This document shows, piece after piece, positions 51,121-59,582 of a stretch of 64,000 bases of DNA. This DNA comes from Bacillota bacterium (lineage in GTDB: Bacteria > Bacillota > Clostridia > Acetivibrionales > JAEZXR01), in contig JAEZXR010000041.1 in the NCBI GenBank assembly GCA_023419605.1, positions 1 to 64,000 on the forward strand, read 5' to 3'. The stretch's first letter is position 1, and every line of letters begins with the position of its first letter. The notes beneath the pieces were generated by a model, which was given only the letters and a program-made list of their open reading frames with translations, did not search any database and was not told where the DNA came from. Position numbers and translations under genes: made by a program.

Positions 51121-51240
51121 TTGTCCAGGAAAGTTCTCTTTCCTGGATAACAAAAAACGTTGAATTTATATGCACGCCGGTTTGCCTCCTGCTTCGGAAA
51201 GGCACACGCGCAAAGAAAAGCGGTAAAGCCGCTTTTGCCT
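51121..51240. repeat. Structured repeat family 3, copy A
   Basis: About 120 bp. The first stem is CAGGAAAG-ttct-CTTTCCTG (51126-51145) inside GTT/AAC. A conserved strand TTGAATTTAT follows, then GCCTCC/GGAAAGGC and the final stem AAAAGCGG/CCGCTTTT (51216-51236, loop TAAAG). A second copy is at 59305-59426. The last stem differs there (AAAAGTGG/CCACCTTTT) but still pairs. It lies between rex and the aminotransferase gene. Confidence 0.72.
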
Positions 51241-51301
51241 TGCATAAAGAGTACCCCTTATGGAAAAAGTAATAGGTAAATGTTGATAAGGGTGTGATAT
51301 C

Positions 51302-52675
51302 ATGGAAAAAGAACTTTACTCTGTGGATGATGTAGTATATTTCAGTCCTTCCAAATCAATAGAGTTGTATAGAAAGCACCTTAACCCGGGTTTTATAAAG
51401 ATGCTTTCACTCATAGGCTTTGACAAGGTATATAAAAAAGCAGAGGGCTGCGTAGTGACAGACATGGAGGGACAACAGTATCTTGACTTTCTGGGAGGAT
51501 ATGGTGCAATCAATATCGGACATAACCATCCGAGGGTCATAGAAGCACTGGAAAAGGTACAACAGTATCCCAATATCCTTCAAGCCGGTATAAATCCTTT
51601 TGCAGCAGCATTGGCAGCGAACCTGTCAGCATTGACGGAAGGGAAATTGACACGGGCGTTTTTCGGCAATAGCGGTGCAGAAGCGGTGGAGGGAGCCTTG
51701 AAGCTGGCACGGATTGCATCGGGTAAAAACAGGATTCTTTACTGCAAGAACTCCTTTCACGGAAAAACCTTTGGTGCTTTATCCGTTACCGGCAGGGAAA
51801 AGTACAGAAAGTATTTTGAGCCCCTTTTGGCCGGCTGTGATGAGGTGGAGTATGGAAGTCCGGAGAGCCTGGAGAGCAAGCTCAAAGAGGGGAATGATGT
51901 AGCAGCGTTCATACTGGAACCGATACAGGGAGAAGGCGGCATCATCGTACCTCCCCAGGGATATCTGAAGGAAGTTCGGAAGCTCTGCGACCACTATGAG
52001 GTACTCCTCATTATGGATGAAATTCAGACGGGTTTCGGTCGGACGGGTAAAATGTTTGCCTACATGCATGAGAATGTCGAACCGGATATCCTGTGCGTGG
52101 CGAAATCGCTGGGAGGAGGAATTATGCCGGTAGGTGCCTATATGACCCGCGATGAAATATACCAAAGCGCCTATGGAAAAGCGGACCGGTGTCTTTTGCA
52201 TACCTCCACTTTTGGTGGTAATACCTATGCCTGTGCGGCAGCCCTTGCGGCACTGGAGGTGATATGCAACGAAGAGCTTGCTCAAAAAGCTGCGGAAAAA
52301 GGAATTTACCTTACCACAAAACTGGAATGGCTGAAGAGCCGGTACGGCGGACTCCGGGAAGTACGGGGCAAGGGGCTTATGATCGGTCTGGAATTTGACA
52401 AACCATATTCAAAGATGCTGAATTTGCTGACCAAAGGCATGGTGGAGAATCTAAGCAGTGAATATTATGCTTCCCTGGTGGCGGGCAAGCTTTTGGAACG
52501 CTATAACATTATTACAGCCTACACGCTGAATAACCCCAATGTTATTCGTATCGAACCTCCGCTGGTTGTGAGCATGGAGCAGATTGACAAGCTGCTGGAG
52601 GCACTGGAAGGGGTTTTCAGCCAGAGCAGAGGGTTTATCCGGATGGCAGCCGGAAGCATTAAAAACTTGCTATAA
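51302..52675 (+). CDS. Class III PLP-dependent aminotransferase
   Basis: This is a 457-residue fold-type I aminotransferase. Motifs are NSGAEAVEGALKLAR (cofactor phosphate), LIMDEIQTGFGRTGKMFA (Asp to pyridine N) and the PLP lysine 268 in VAKSLGGGIMPVGAY. It is most like putrescine or omega-amino acid aminotransferases of the ornithine aminotransferase branch. The donor cannot be settled by eye. GGTGTGAT precedes the ATG. It is monocistronic, with spoVT downstream after 174 nt. Confidence 0.88.
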   Translation: MEKELYSVDDVVYFSPSKSIELYRKHLNPGFIKMLSLIGFDKVYKKAEGCVVTDMEGQQYLDFLGGYGAINIGHNHPRVIEALEKVQQYPNILQAGINPFAAALAANLSALTEGKLTRAFFGNSGAEAVEGALKLARIASGKNRILYCKNSFHGKTFGALSVTGREKYRKYFEPLLAGCDEVEYGSPESLESKLKEGNDVAAFILEPIQGEGGIIVPPQGYLKEVRKLCDHYEVLLIMDEIQTGFGRTGKMFAYMHENVEPDILCVAKSLGGGIMPVGAYMTRDEIYQSAYGKADRCLLHTSTFGGNTYACAAALAALEVICNEELAQKAAEKGIYLTTKLEWLKSRYGGLREVRGKGLMIGLEFDKPYSKMLNLLTKGMVENLSSEYYASLVAGKLLERYNIITAYTLNNPNVIRIEPPLVVSMEQIDKLLEALEGVFSQSRGFIRMAAGSIKNLL

Positions 52676-52849
52676 AAGGCGCGGGAGGAATGGAAAAAGG
52701 AAAAGCTTGTTTTTCATACAAACTTTTCTTCTATTGTTTAAATTTCAATTATTTAAGCATAATTCACCATATTATGTATAAAACCTCAATAATTAATTAA
52801 TAATAAGATTGAACATAAAATATTAACCAATTTAGGGAGGTAATATAAT

Positions 52850-53404
52850 TTGAAGGCGACTGGGATAGTTCGAAGAATAGACGATCTAGGAAGAGTAGTA
52901 ATTCCAAAGGAAATCAGACGGACATTACGAATTAGAGAAGGAGACCCTCTTGAAATATTCACGGACAGAGAAGGCGAAGTCATATTGAAAAAGTATTCAC
53001 CCATCGGGGAACTCAGTGACTTTGCAAATCAGTATGCGGAGTCTCTCTACAAAACCAGCGGGCATACTACCTGCATCGCTGACAGGGATACAATCATAGC
53101 AGTTTCCGGCCCTACCAAAAAGGAGTTTATGGATAAATCCTTAAGCTCTGAAGTGGAAAAGATCATCGAAGAGAAAACTACGCTATTGGTAAAATCTCCA
53201 GATGAAAAGACCATTTCTATTACGGCGGATGATAACGGTGATAGAAAGTATACTTCCCAGGTGGTTTCACCGATTATATCCGAAGGGGACCCCATTGGAG
53301 CAGTCATCATGTTTTCAATGGATCCGAATGCACGCATGGGTGAAGTGGAAGCCAAGCTGGCACAGTCAGCAGCAGGGTTTCTGGGTAAACAAATGGAGCA
53401 ATAA
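52850..53404 (+). CDS. spoVT: Stage V sporulation regulator SpoVT
   Basis: This is a 184-residue protein. The N-terminal AbrB swapped-hairpin domain reads KATGIVRRIDDLGRVVIPKEIRRTLRIREGDPLEI. The C-terminal GAF domain contains TTCIADRDTIIAVSG and ISEGDPIGAVIMFS. It adjusts sigma-G-dependent forespore transcription. It starts at TTG 52850, with GGGAGGT 7 nt upstream. A 15-bp terminator follows. Confidence 0.95.
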   Translation: MKATGIVRRIDDLGRVVIPKEIRRTLRIREGDPLEIFTDREGEVILKKYSPIGELSDFANQYAESLYKTSGHTTCIADRDTIIAVSGPTKKEFMDKSLSSEVEKIIEEKTTLLVKSPDEKTISITADDNGDRKYTSQVVSPIISEGDPIGAVIMFSMDPNARMGEVEAKLAQSAAGFLGKQMEQ

Positions 53405-53420
53405 TAATGAGTATAATAAA

Positions 53421-53462
53421 TAAAACAGACAGATAACGCAAAGTATCTGTCTGTTTTATTTA
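53421..53462 (+). terminator. spoVT terminator
   Basis: TAAAACAGACAGATA (53421-53435) pairs perfectly with TATCTGTCTGTTTTA (53444-53458), followed by TTTATT. It is nearly symmetric, so it may serve the convergent ZIP gene too. Confidence 0.88.
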
Positions 53463-53473
53463 TTGTATTGAAC

Positions 53474-54289
53474 CTACCCGAGTGCAACATCCAGCAGCAT
53501 CATCACGGCAAAGCCCACCATGGTGCCAAGGGTGGCAACATGCGTATTGCCTGAAGTCTGGGATTCGGGGATCAATTCCTCCACTACTACAAAAATCATG
53601 GCACCGGCAGCAAAGGCCAATGCGTAGGGGAGAAGCGGCTGGATATACATAACGGCTGCAGCACCTATGACACCGGCGATAGGCTCAACCAGCCCGGAAA
53701 CCTGACCGTACCAGAAGCTTTTGAACCGGGACAGGCCTTCGCGGCGAAGCGGAATGGAAACGGCTGCTCCTTCCGGAAAGTTCTGTATGCCGATTCCGAT
53801 GGCAAGGATGGCAGCTCCCGCCAACGAAGCGGAAGGCAGCCCGGAAGCAGCAGCACCGAAAGCTACTCCAACGGCCAGACCCTCCGGTATATTGTGCAGT
53901 GTTATGGCCAAAACCAGCAAAATGCTTCGCTGCCAACCGGTTTTAATTCCTTCGGCTTCTTCTATGGGAGCTTCCAGGTGAAGGTGCGGAAGAAATTTAT
54001 CTACCAGCCGGAGAAACACACCGCCGAGGAGAAACCCGATGACAGCCGGAACCCAGGGCCGGAGCCCGGATTGCTCTGCCATCTCTATTGCAGGATTCAA
54101 CAGGGACCAGAAGCTGGCGGCAATCATAACACCCGCTGCGAAGCCCAGCATCCCATCCAGTACTTTACGGTTAATATTTTTGAAAGCAAATACCAGTGCC
54201 GCACCCAACGCCGTCATAAACCAGGTAAAGCCAGTTGCCAACAGTGCATTGAGTACAGGTCCGGTTTCACTAAAGAGATTATTAAACAT
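53474..54289 (-). CDS. ZIP-family divalent metal transporter
   Basis: This is a 271-residue protein with about eight TM segments. Metal-binding motifs are ALTLHNIPEGLAVGVAFG (written here as LAITLHNIPEG) and GIGIQNFPEGAAVSIPLR, the GufA-like ZIP subgroup. It imports zinc or a similar metal. The ATG at 54289 has GAAAGGGG upstream; an in-frame ATG at 54340 does not. It is antisense to the spoVT-spoVB string that it interrupts. Confidence 0.92.
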   Translation of the reverse strand: MFNNLFSETGPVLNALLATGFTWFMTALGAALVFAFKNINRKVLDGMLGFAAGVMIAASFWSLLNPAIEMAEQSGLRPWVPAVIGFLLGGVFLRLVDKFLPHLHLEAPIEEAEGIKTGWQRSILLVLAITLHNIPEGLAVGVAFGAAASGLPSASLAGAAILAIGIGIQNFPEGAAVSIPLRREGLSRFKSFWYGQVSGLVEPIAGVIGAAAVMYIQPLLPYALAFAAGAMIFVVVEELIPESQTSGNTHVATLGTMVGFAVMMLLDVALG

Positions 54290-54666
54290 GATAGAACCCC
54301 TTTCTTTTACAAATGTTATACATCCAATCCATTTTACCACGAGTAAAGGGAAAATAAACAGGAGTATTGCTGTAAAACATAAATTTTAATCCTTAAGCAT
54401 TTGTACGGTTTTAGCCTCACTCTCTGATTCTCTCCAACATCAGAAGAGAGAATAAGGAAAGTCCTTTTTCCATAGTATCGGACGACCCCTGCCGGGCTGG
54501 CTAAAGTATAACTTCCGCTGCCCCTGTGTTACACTCTGTGCGGATGCCACGCAGTGAGTAATGTGTAAAGTTCGCTATTTGAGAAGGGTTCCCACAAAAC
54601 CGTAAGTAATATTTTAACTCTCCCTTAATATAAATTGAATAAGATCAGTTTGCAGGGAGAAAAAAA
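54290..54666. other. Spacer upstream of spoVB with no gene
   Basis: I see no supported gene or tRNA in this spacer. The middle part (about 54480-54600) is G+C-richer than the ends and has small inverted pairs such as GCGGATGCCACGC, but no clear riboswitch class. The spoVB start codon TTG at 54667 follows CAGGGAGAAA. Confidence 0.5.
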
Positions 54667-56277
54667 TTGAAAAACGGACAGTCTTTCTTAAAGGGTGTAG
54701 TGCTTCTTACCGCAGCGGGAATCATAGTAAAACTTATCGGTTTCATATACAGGGTTATACTGACCAATCTCCCGGGTTACGGGGATGAAGGAAACGGAAT
54801 CTATGGGGCAGGATATCAAGTATATATGATCCTGTTTGTGCTCTCAACCACAGGCTTCCCCGCTGCCATCTCAAAAATGGTGGCGGAGAAAATGGCAGTG
54901 AGAGACTGGCGGGGAGCTCATAAAATATTCAAAGTCTCTTTAGTACTTTTAGCGTGTATCGGTTTTACGTCATCCGCCGTATTTTTTATGGCTTCCCGGC
55001 ATATTGCCCAATGGATCGCGAATCCCAGGACCGTGTATACCATGATGGCCATATCACCCACCATCTTCTTTGTTTCCATTATGGCTGTATTCCGAGGCTA
55101 CTTTCAAGGCATGCAGGATATGCGGCCGCAGGCCAATTCCCAGATTGTCGAGCAGGTAGCCAAAACAGGTATTACGATTTTATTGGCATACCTGCTGCTG
55201 CCCTATGGCGTTGAATTGGCTGCGGCCGGTGCTACCCTTGGGACCACCCTGGGCGCTGCCACAGGCGCTGCTTACCTGTGTAACCTGTATAAAAGGAGAA
55301 AAGGCCAACTGCGCAAAAATATACGAGACTTTTGTACTCCCTGTAAACAGGAGGGGACTGCTACCATTATCCGAAAGCTGCTAAAGCTGGCAGTACCGAT
55401 TTCCCTGGGTGCTGCGGTTCTTACCATTGGAAATCTCGTAGACCTGGCTACCGTCATGCCGCAGTTGGAGAGAGCTGGGTTCAGCAATCAAAACGCCAAC
55501 CAGCTCTATGGCATACTGACAGGAAAATGTTATGTCCTCACCCATTTTCCCGTGACGGTGAATGTGGCCCTGGCTACCAGTCTTGTACCTGCCATTGCAG
55601 CTTCCATGGCAATTAAGGATTTCCGTACCGTAAGGGACAAGATTGAAACATCGTTGAAATGGAGCATGCTGATCGGTCTTCCGTCTTCCGCCGGGATTGC
55701 TATTCTGGCGCAGCCCATTCTGGAGCTTCTTTTTCCAGGAACCAGCGAAGGAGCGTATTTGCTGGTTCTAAGCGCCATGACCATTGTGTTTATCGGAATG
55801 ACCCAAACTCTTTCCGGGATCATGCAGGGACTGGGCCATGCAGCCATTCCTGCCATAAGCTTTTTCATCGGAGCCGTGGTAAAGTTAATCATTAATTTTA
55901 CCCTGGTCCCTGTTCCGCACATTAATATAAAAGGGGCCGTATATGGAACCATCGCCTGTTATATACTATCCACGATAATAAATTTTAGCGTGCTGGTAAT
56001 AAAGTTTAAGTTGAATTTAAATCTCTATAACCTTATAATTAAACCCATAGTGGCAACATTTGTCATGGGGATTGCCACCTATTACGGCTATGGCTTTCTT
56101 TTAAACATAACGGGGAGTAATGCGATTGCAACCTTGGGGTCCATAGCAGCAGCTGTTGTGGAATTTGGATTTACGATCCTTATTCTGGGGGGGATCAATG
56201 AGAGGGAACTGACGGTGCTGCCTTTGGGCAGGAAGCTGTCGGCGGCCCTTGTGAGGATGAATATAATAAGGAGATAA
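54667..56277 (+). CDS. spoVB: SpoVB-type polysaccharide/lipid flippase
   Basis: This 536-residue protein has about 14 TM segments and belongs to the MOP (MATE-like) exporter superfamily. The N-terminal signature is FLKGVVLLTAAGIIVKLIGFIYRVIL. A second is QEIPNICAI-like, replaced here by FVSIMAVFRGYFQGMQDMRPQANSQIVEQ. SpoVB flips peptidoglycan precursor for cortex synthesis. The start is TTG 54667 after GGGAGAAA. mazG follows after 4 nt, so the two are coupled. Confidence 0.92.
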   Translation: MKNGQSFLKGVVLLTAAGIIVKLIGFIYRVILTNLPGYGDEGNGIYGAGYQVYMILFVLSTTGFPAAISKMVAEKMAVRDWRGAHKIFKVSLVLLACIGFTSSAVFFMASRHIAQWIANPRTVYTMMAISPTIFFVSIMAVFRGYFQGMQDMRPQANSQIVEQVAKTGITILLAYLLLPYGVELAAAGATLGTTLGAATGAAYLCNLYKRRKGQLRKNIRDFCTPCKQEGTATIIRKLLKLAVPISLGAAVLTIGNLVDLATVMPQLERAGFSNQNANQLYGILTGKCYVLTHFPVTVNVALATSLVPAIAASMAIKDFRTVRDKIETSLKWSMLIGLPSSAGIAILAQPILELLFPGTSEGAYLLVLSAMTIVFIGMTQTLSGIMQGLGHAAIPAISFFIGAVVKLIINFTLVPVPHINIKGAVYGTIACYILSTIINFSVLVIKFKLNLNLYNLIIKPIVATFVMGIATYYGYGFLLNITGSNAIATLGSIAAAVVEFGFTILILGGINERELTVLPLGRKLSAALVRMNIIRR

Positions 56278-56281
56278 ACAT

Positions 56282-57082
56282 ATGTTGAAGGACCGATATG
56301 AATTTCAGGACTTACTGGAAATAATGCAGGTTTTGCGGAGAGAGGACGGATGTCCCTGGGACAGGGAACAGACCCATGAGAGCCTGAAAAAATACCTGAT
56401 TGAAGAAACCTATGAGGTACTGGAAGCCATTGACCTGAAGGATAAGGCCAAGGTGGCGGATGAACTGGGGGATCTGCTGCTGCAGATTGTGTTCCATGCC
56501 CAAATCGGTGCAGAGGAAAAAACCTTCGATATCAACGATGTCATCACTGCCATCTGTCGTAAAATGATTTTACGGCATACCCATGTGTTCGGAGAGGACA
56601 AGGCGGAAACTGCAGAGGATGTCCTGCAGAATTGGGAGGCTATTAAGAAAAAGGAGAAAGGCATCGAATCCCAGACGCAGGTATTAAAGGATGTACCGGC
56701 AAATCTCCCCGCTCTGATGCGGAGTTACAAGGTACAGCAGAAAGCGGCTCAGGTTGGTTTTGACTGGGAGCATATAAAAGATGTGTTTGATAAGGTGGAT
56801 GAAGAAATTAATGAACTCAGAGATGTATATACGAGTAAAAATATGGAAAGAATAACGGATGAGATGGGAGATGTGTTTTTTGCCCTGGTCAACCTGTCAA
56901 GGTTTCTGAAAGTTCAGCCGGAACTGGCCCTTACCGGTACCATCAATAAGTTTATCAACCGGTTTGAGTACATTGAAAGGGAAGCCGCCAAGGAAGGTAG
57001 AAAACTGGAGGAAATGACGCTGGCAGAGATGGACGTGCTGTGGAACAAGGCGAAAATACATATAATCCAGGAAAATGGTTAA
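56282..57082 (+). CDS. mazG: Nucleoside triphosphate pyrophosphohydrolase MazG
   Basis: This is a 266-residue protein with two MazG helical domains. The first holds LRREDGCPWDREQTHESLKKYLIEETYEVLEAI and DELGDLLLQIVFHAQ. The second holds VDEEINELRDVYTSKNMERITDEMGDVFFALVNLSR. The acidic EExxE and ExxD residues bind magnesium. It hydrolyses non-canonical NTPs to NMP and PPi. The N-terminal methylase domain of Bacillus YabN is absent. It sits 4 nt after spoVB. Confidence 0.95.
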   Translation: MLKDRYEFQDLLEIMQVLRREDGCPWDREQTHESLKKYLIEETYEVLEAIDLKDKAKVADELGDLLLQIVFHAQIGAEEKTFDINDVITAICRKMILRHTHVFGEDKAETAEDVLQNWEAIKKKEKGIESQTQVLKDVPANLPALMRSYKVQQKAAQVGFDWEHIKDVFDKVDEEINELRDVYTSKNMERITDEMGDVFFALVNLSRFLKVQPELALTGTINKFINRFEYIEREAAKEGRKLEEMTLAEMDVLWNKAKIHIIQENG

Positions 57083-57161
57083 AATGAATGTATACAAACA
57101 CTGGGAAATAGGCAATAAATTATATACAAAGTAAAAAATACCAAAGGAGAGTAGAAAAACC

Positions 57162-57437
57162 ATGAATAAAGGTGAATTAATTGCCAGTATGAGTGAAAAA
57201 GGCGAATTGTCAAAAAAGGATGCGGAAAAGGCATTGAATGCATTTATCGACAGTGTACAGGAAGCGCTGGTAAACGGCGACAAAGTACAGTTGGTGGGCT
57301 TTGGTTCCTTTGAAGTAAGAGAAAGAGCAGAAAGAAAAGGCAGAAACCCACAGACAAAAACCGAAATCTTAATCCCTGCATCAAAGTCACCTGTTTTTAA
57401 GGTAGGAAAGGCTTTGAAGGACGCTATAAATCAATAA
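57162..57437 (+). CDS. hup: HU-type DNA-binding protein
   Basis: This 91-residue histone-like protein has dimerisation helices (MNKGELIASMSEKGELSKKDAEKALNAFIDSVQEAL). The DNA-clamping arm is FGSFEVRERAERKGRNPQTKTEILIPASKSPVFKVGKALKDAIN. It bends and compacts DNA. GGAGAG lies before the ATG. Repeat family 2 copy C begins directly after the stop. Confidence 0.97.
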   Translation: MNKGELIASMSEKGELSKKDAEKALNAFIDSVQEALVNGDKVQLVGFGSFEVRERAERKGRNPQTKTEILIPASKSPVFKVGKALKDAINQ

Positions 57438-57438
57438 G

Positions 57439-57541
57439 GCGCCATAAAATAATTACATAGTCTTTTTTGCGGGCCCGCCGTTATCTCAATGAAGGGTGCT
57501 GCAAAAGGACAGGCTGTGTTATTATTTTATAAGACCTGAGG
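57439..57541. repeat. Hairpin repeat family 2, copy C
   Basis: The arms ATAAAATAATTACATAGTC and TTTTTTGC pair with GCAAAAGGAC and TGTGTTATTATTTTAT. The core GCGGGCCCGCC, then CAATGAAGGGTGCTGCAAAA, is almost identical to copy B (40048-40134). It lies in the hup-rqcP spacer. Confidence 0.72.
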
Positions 57542-57622
57542 CGTAAATGATGGCTGTGGGTGATAGGAGCCCGCAGCCTTTTGTTTTTCAGGACCAATGT
57601 AAATACAAGGGGGATTGTACCA

Positions 57623-57862
57623 ATGAGGATGGACAAATATTTAAAAAATTCCAGACTGATAAAAAGACGTACGCTTGCGGCCGAGGCCTGTGGACAAGGG
57701 AAAATAACCATAAATGGAAAGGTAGCGAAGCCCAGCTCGGAAGTAAAGGTGGGAGACATGATTGAAATCCAGTTTGGAACCGGTACTACAAAAGTAGAAG
57801 TTACGGCTGTATCGGAGCATGTTACAAAAGACAGCTCCAAGGAGATGTATGAGCTCCGGTAG
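57623..57862 (+). CDS. rqcP: S4-domain ribosome quality control factor RqcP
   Basis: This 79-residue S4 RNA-binding domain reads MRMDKYLKNSRLIKRRTLAAEACGQGKITINGKVAKPSSEVKVGDMIEI. It is the Bacillus YabO orthologue (RqcP), which helps RqcH add alanine tails to stalled chains on the 50S subunit. I took the ATG at 57623, 9 nt after AAGGGGG. Place between hup and yabP matches Bacillus and Clostridia. A strong terminator follows. Confidence 0.93.
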   Translation: MRMDKYLKNSRLIKRRTLAAEACGQGKITINGKVAKPSSEVKVGDMIEIQFGTGTTKVEVTAVSEHVTKDSSKEMYELR

Positions 57863-57881
57863 AGATAGACTATATTAGGAT

Positions 57882-57923
57882 AAAAAATAACCTTTAGAAT
57901 CGTTCTAAAGGTTATTTTTTTAT
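57882..57923 (+). terminator. rqcP terminator
   Basis: An 18-bp perfect stem (57882-57899 with 57903-57920) with loop TCG is followed by TTATTT. Confidence 0.92.
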
Positions 57924-58002
57924 TTGTACATGCATATTAATTTTATGTGGAGTAGTATTTGTACTCTGGAGAAGTAGGGGAAATAGCGACGGGGGGATTA
58001 GA

Positions 58003-58293
58003 ATGGTTGAAGATAAAAAGACGATGAAGCCGAAAGTTCAGAACCTTATACTGGAAAGTCGGGAGAGACTGAGTATCACCGGAGTGATCGACGTGGAAAG
58101 CTTTAATGATGAATGCATTATTGTAGATACAGAATTAGGTGTTCTCGCCATAAGAGGAGAGGATTTGCACATCAGTAAACTGAACCTTGACAGTTCGGAA
58201 TTAAATGTCGAAGGTGATATTGTCAGTCTGGAATACAGTGATACTGAAGGCTCCAGGGGAAAAGGCGGCTTCTTCGGAAGACTTTTCAAGTAG
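58003..58293 (+). CDS. yabP: Sporulation protein YabP
   Basis: This is a 96-residue YabP/YqfC-family protein: NLILESRERLSITGVIDVESFNDECIIVDTELGVLAIRGEDLHISKLNLDSSELNVEGDI. Family members are needed for spore formation. Function is unknown, but expression under sigma-E is the rule. It is followed by yabQ after 17 nt, and both face spore-related neighbours. Confidence 0.93.
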   Translation: MVEDKKTMKPKVQNLILESRERLSITGVIDVESFNDECIIVDTELGVLAIRGEDLHISKLNLDSSELNVEGDIVSLEYSDTEGSRGKGGFFGRLFK

Positions 58294-58310
58294 AAGGCCG
58301 GTGATGTAGA

Positions 58311-58820
58311 TTGCCGACGGTAGTGGGTAGCCAGGTTCATATATTTTTGTGGTCTGTTCTGGGAGGAGCGGCCATAGGCTTTATTTATGACCTTTTTCGG
58401 ATCAAGAGAAGGACCATTAAAACAGGTGCACTGCTTACCTGGCTGGAAGACTTTCTTTACTGGGTACTGGTGGCATTGATTATGTTCCTGGTCGTTTACT
58501 ATAGTAACGACGGAGAGATAAGAGGGTATATCTTTCTGGGAACTGCCATCGGAGTTGTTTTATATGCACTCCTGTTAAGTAAGATTGTAATTAAAACATC
58601 CATGTTTATTATTCATCTTATCGGCAAGATTTGTCGTACCCTCTGGAAGGTGATAACCTATCCGGTTAAAATCCTATTGAAAATCCTGGCGGTTCCGGGA
58701 CGGTTCATAGCTAAAAAGACCTCGACGGCGGGCAGGAGAGTCAAAAGGTCAGGAAAAACCGTATTTGCCAAGGCATCGAATTGGGGTAGAATTTTTAAGC
58801 ACATAAGAAAAAAAATATAG
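58311..58820 (+). CDS. yabQ: Sporulation membrane protein YabQ
   Basis: This is a 169-residue protein. TM segments are at about 5-27, 41-62, 67-84 and 90-110, with IFLWSVLGGAAIGFIYDLFRIKRR, the YabQ signature, at the N-terminus. A long basic C-terminal region (KKTSTAGRRVKRSGKT) is on the cytoplasmic side. It is needed for cortex formation in Bacillus. It starts at TTG 58311, with GGTGAT upstream. It is in the same transcript as yabP. Confidence 0.9.
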   Translation: MPTVVGSQVHIFLWSVLGGAAIGFIYDLFRIKRRTIKTGALLTWLEDFLYWVLVALIMFLVVYYSNDGEIRGYIFLGTAIGVVLYALLLSKIVIKTSMFIIHLIGKICRTLWKVITYPVKILLKILAVPGRFIAKKTSTAGRRVKRSGKTVFAKASNWGRIFKHIRKKI

Positions 58821-58894
58821 CACCGCGGCAGGAATTTACATGGAAATATAGAATTACTATATTTATGTAAAGTTTCAAGCCGGGGGGTGCCAGC

Positions 58895-59173
58895 GTGAGT
58901 AAAGGGAAAAAACCCAAGCTGGGTTTGATCGTAACAGCAGTCATTGCAGGCTATTTTATATACACGATAGCCGGACAGGAAAGTTTGTTGAACAAAAAAC
59001 AGAATGAAAAGAAACGGATTGAGGCTAGCATCGAAGAGCAGAAACAGTTGAACGAAGATCTCAAGAAGCAAAAGGAAGAGGTCAACAGTGACCAGTACAT
59101 AGAGAGAGTCGCCAGGGAAAAACTGGGGATGGTTAAACCGGGGGAAAAGGTATTTTCAGATGTAAATAAGTAA
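58895..59173 (+). CDS. Septum formation initiator FtsB/DivIC
   Basis: This is a 92-residue protein. A short cytoplasmic start (SKGKKPKLG) leads to a TM at about 9-26, then an extracellular coiled coil (LLNKKQNEKKRIEASIEEQKQLNEDLKKQKEEVNS). The C-terminal motif is YIERVAREKLGMVKPGEKVF, the classic DivIC/FtsB end. It links the divisome to septal wall synthesis. It starts at GTG 58895 after GGGGGGTG. Confidence 0.92.
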   Translation: MSKGKKPKLGLIVTAVIAGYFIYTIAGQESLLNKKQNEKKRIEASIEEQKQLNEDLKKQKEEVNSDQYIERVAREKLGMVKPGEKVFSDVNK

Positions 59174-59268
59174 GGCACTGAAAAATAAGCGGACTTTTCA
59201 GAGTATCCATGCGGTACAGTAAAATTATGGACCCGGTTATTGCGTTGTAAGACTAAAACAGAACCAGG

Positions 59269-59304
59269 GCGGATGACTATTGAGAAATAGCCATCTGCTT
59301 TTTT
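59269..59304 (+). terminator. ftsB terminator
   Basis: GCGGATG and CTATT pair with AATAG and CATCTGC around a short loop, followed by six T. Repeat family 3 copy B starts at once after it. The rest of the 59174-59582 spacer holds that repeat and the promoter at 59516-59545. Confidence 0.82.
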
Positions 59305-59426
59305 ATCGCCCAGGAAAGTTCTCTTTCCTGAACGGTAAAACCATTGAATTTATGCGCGTGCCAGCTTTTCCTCGTGCTTCGGAGAGGCCAAATGTGCAAA
59401 CAAAAGTGGTAAAGCCACCTTTTTTA
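59305..59426. repeat. Structured repeat family 3, copy B
   Basis: CAGGAAAG-ttct-CTTTCCTG (59311-59330), then conserved TTGAATTTATG, CCTCGTGCTTCGGAGAGG, and the final stem AAAAGTGG/CCACCTTTT with loop TAAAG (59402-59423). It is homologous to 51121-51240. The last stem carries compensatory changes. Confidence 0.72.
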
Positions 59427-59515
59427 TTTGCCGGAAACTATATATTGGAAATTAAAGGTGCCGAAATGTCAACCCAAAAACGGCGGAAATTCTTTAATAC
59501 CGCTGTAAGTAACGC

Positions 59516-59545
59516 TTGACGAAACTGTGTACTATACTATATAAT
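59516..59545 (+). promoter_or_regulatory. Promoter of the S1-domain gene
   Basis: TTGACG (59516-59521), an 18-bp spacer and TATAAT (59540-59545), 37 bp upstream of the start codon. Confidence 0.75.
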
Positions 59546-59582
59546 CGAAGTACTTGAAAATGTAGGGAGGATTCTTTTTTAT

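Noticed and set aside
54480..54600. Riboswitch or tRNA suspected upstream of spoVB
   Set aside because: No cloverleaf and no consensus of a known class; only weak inverted pairs.
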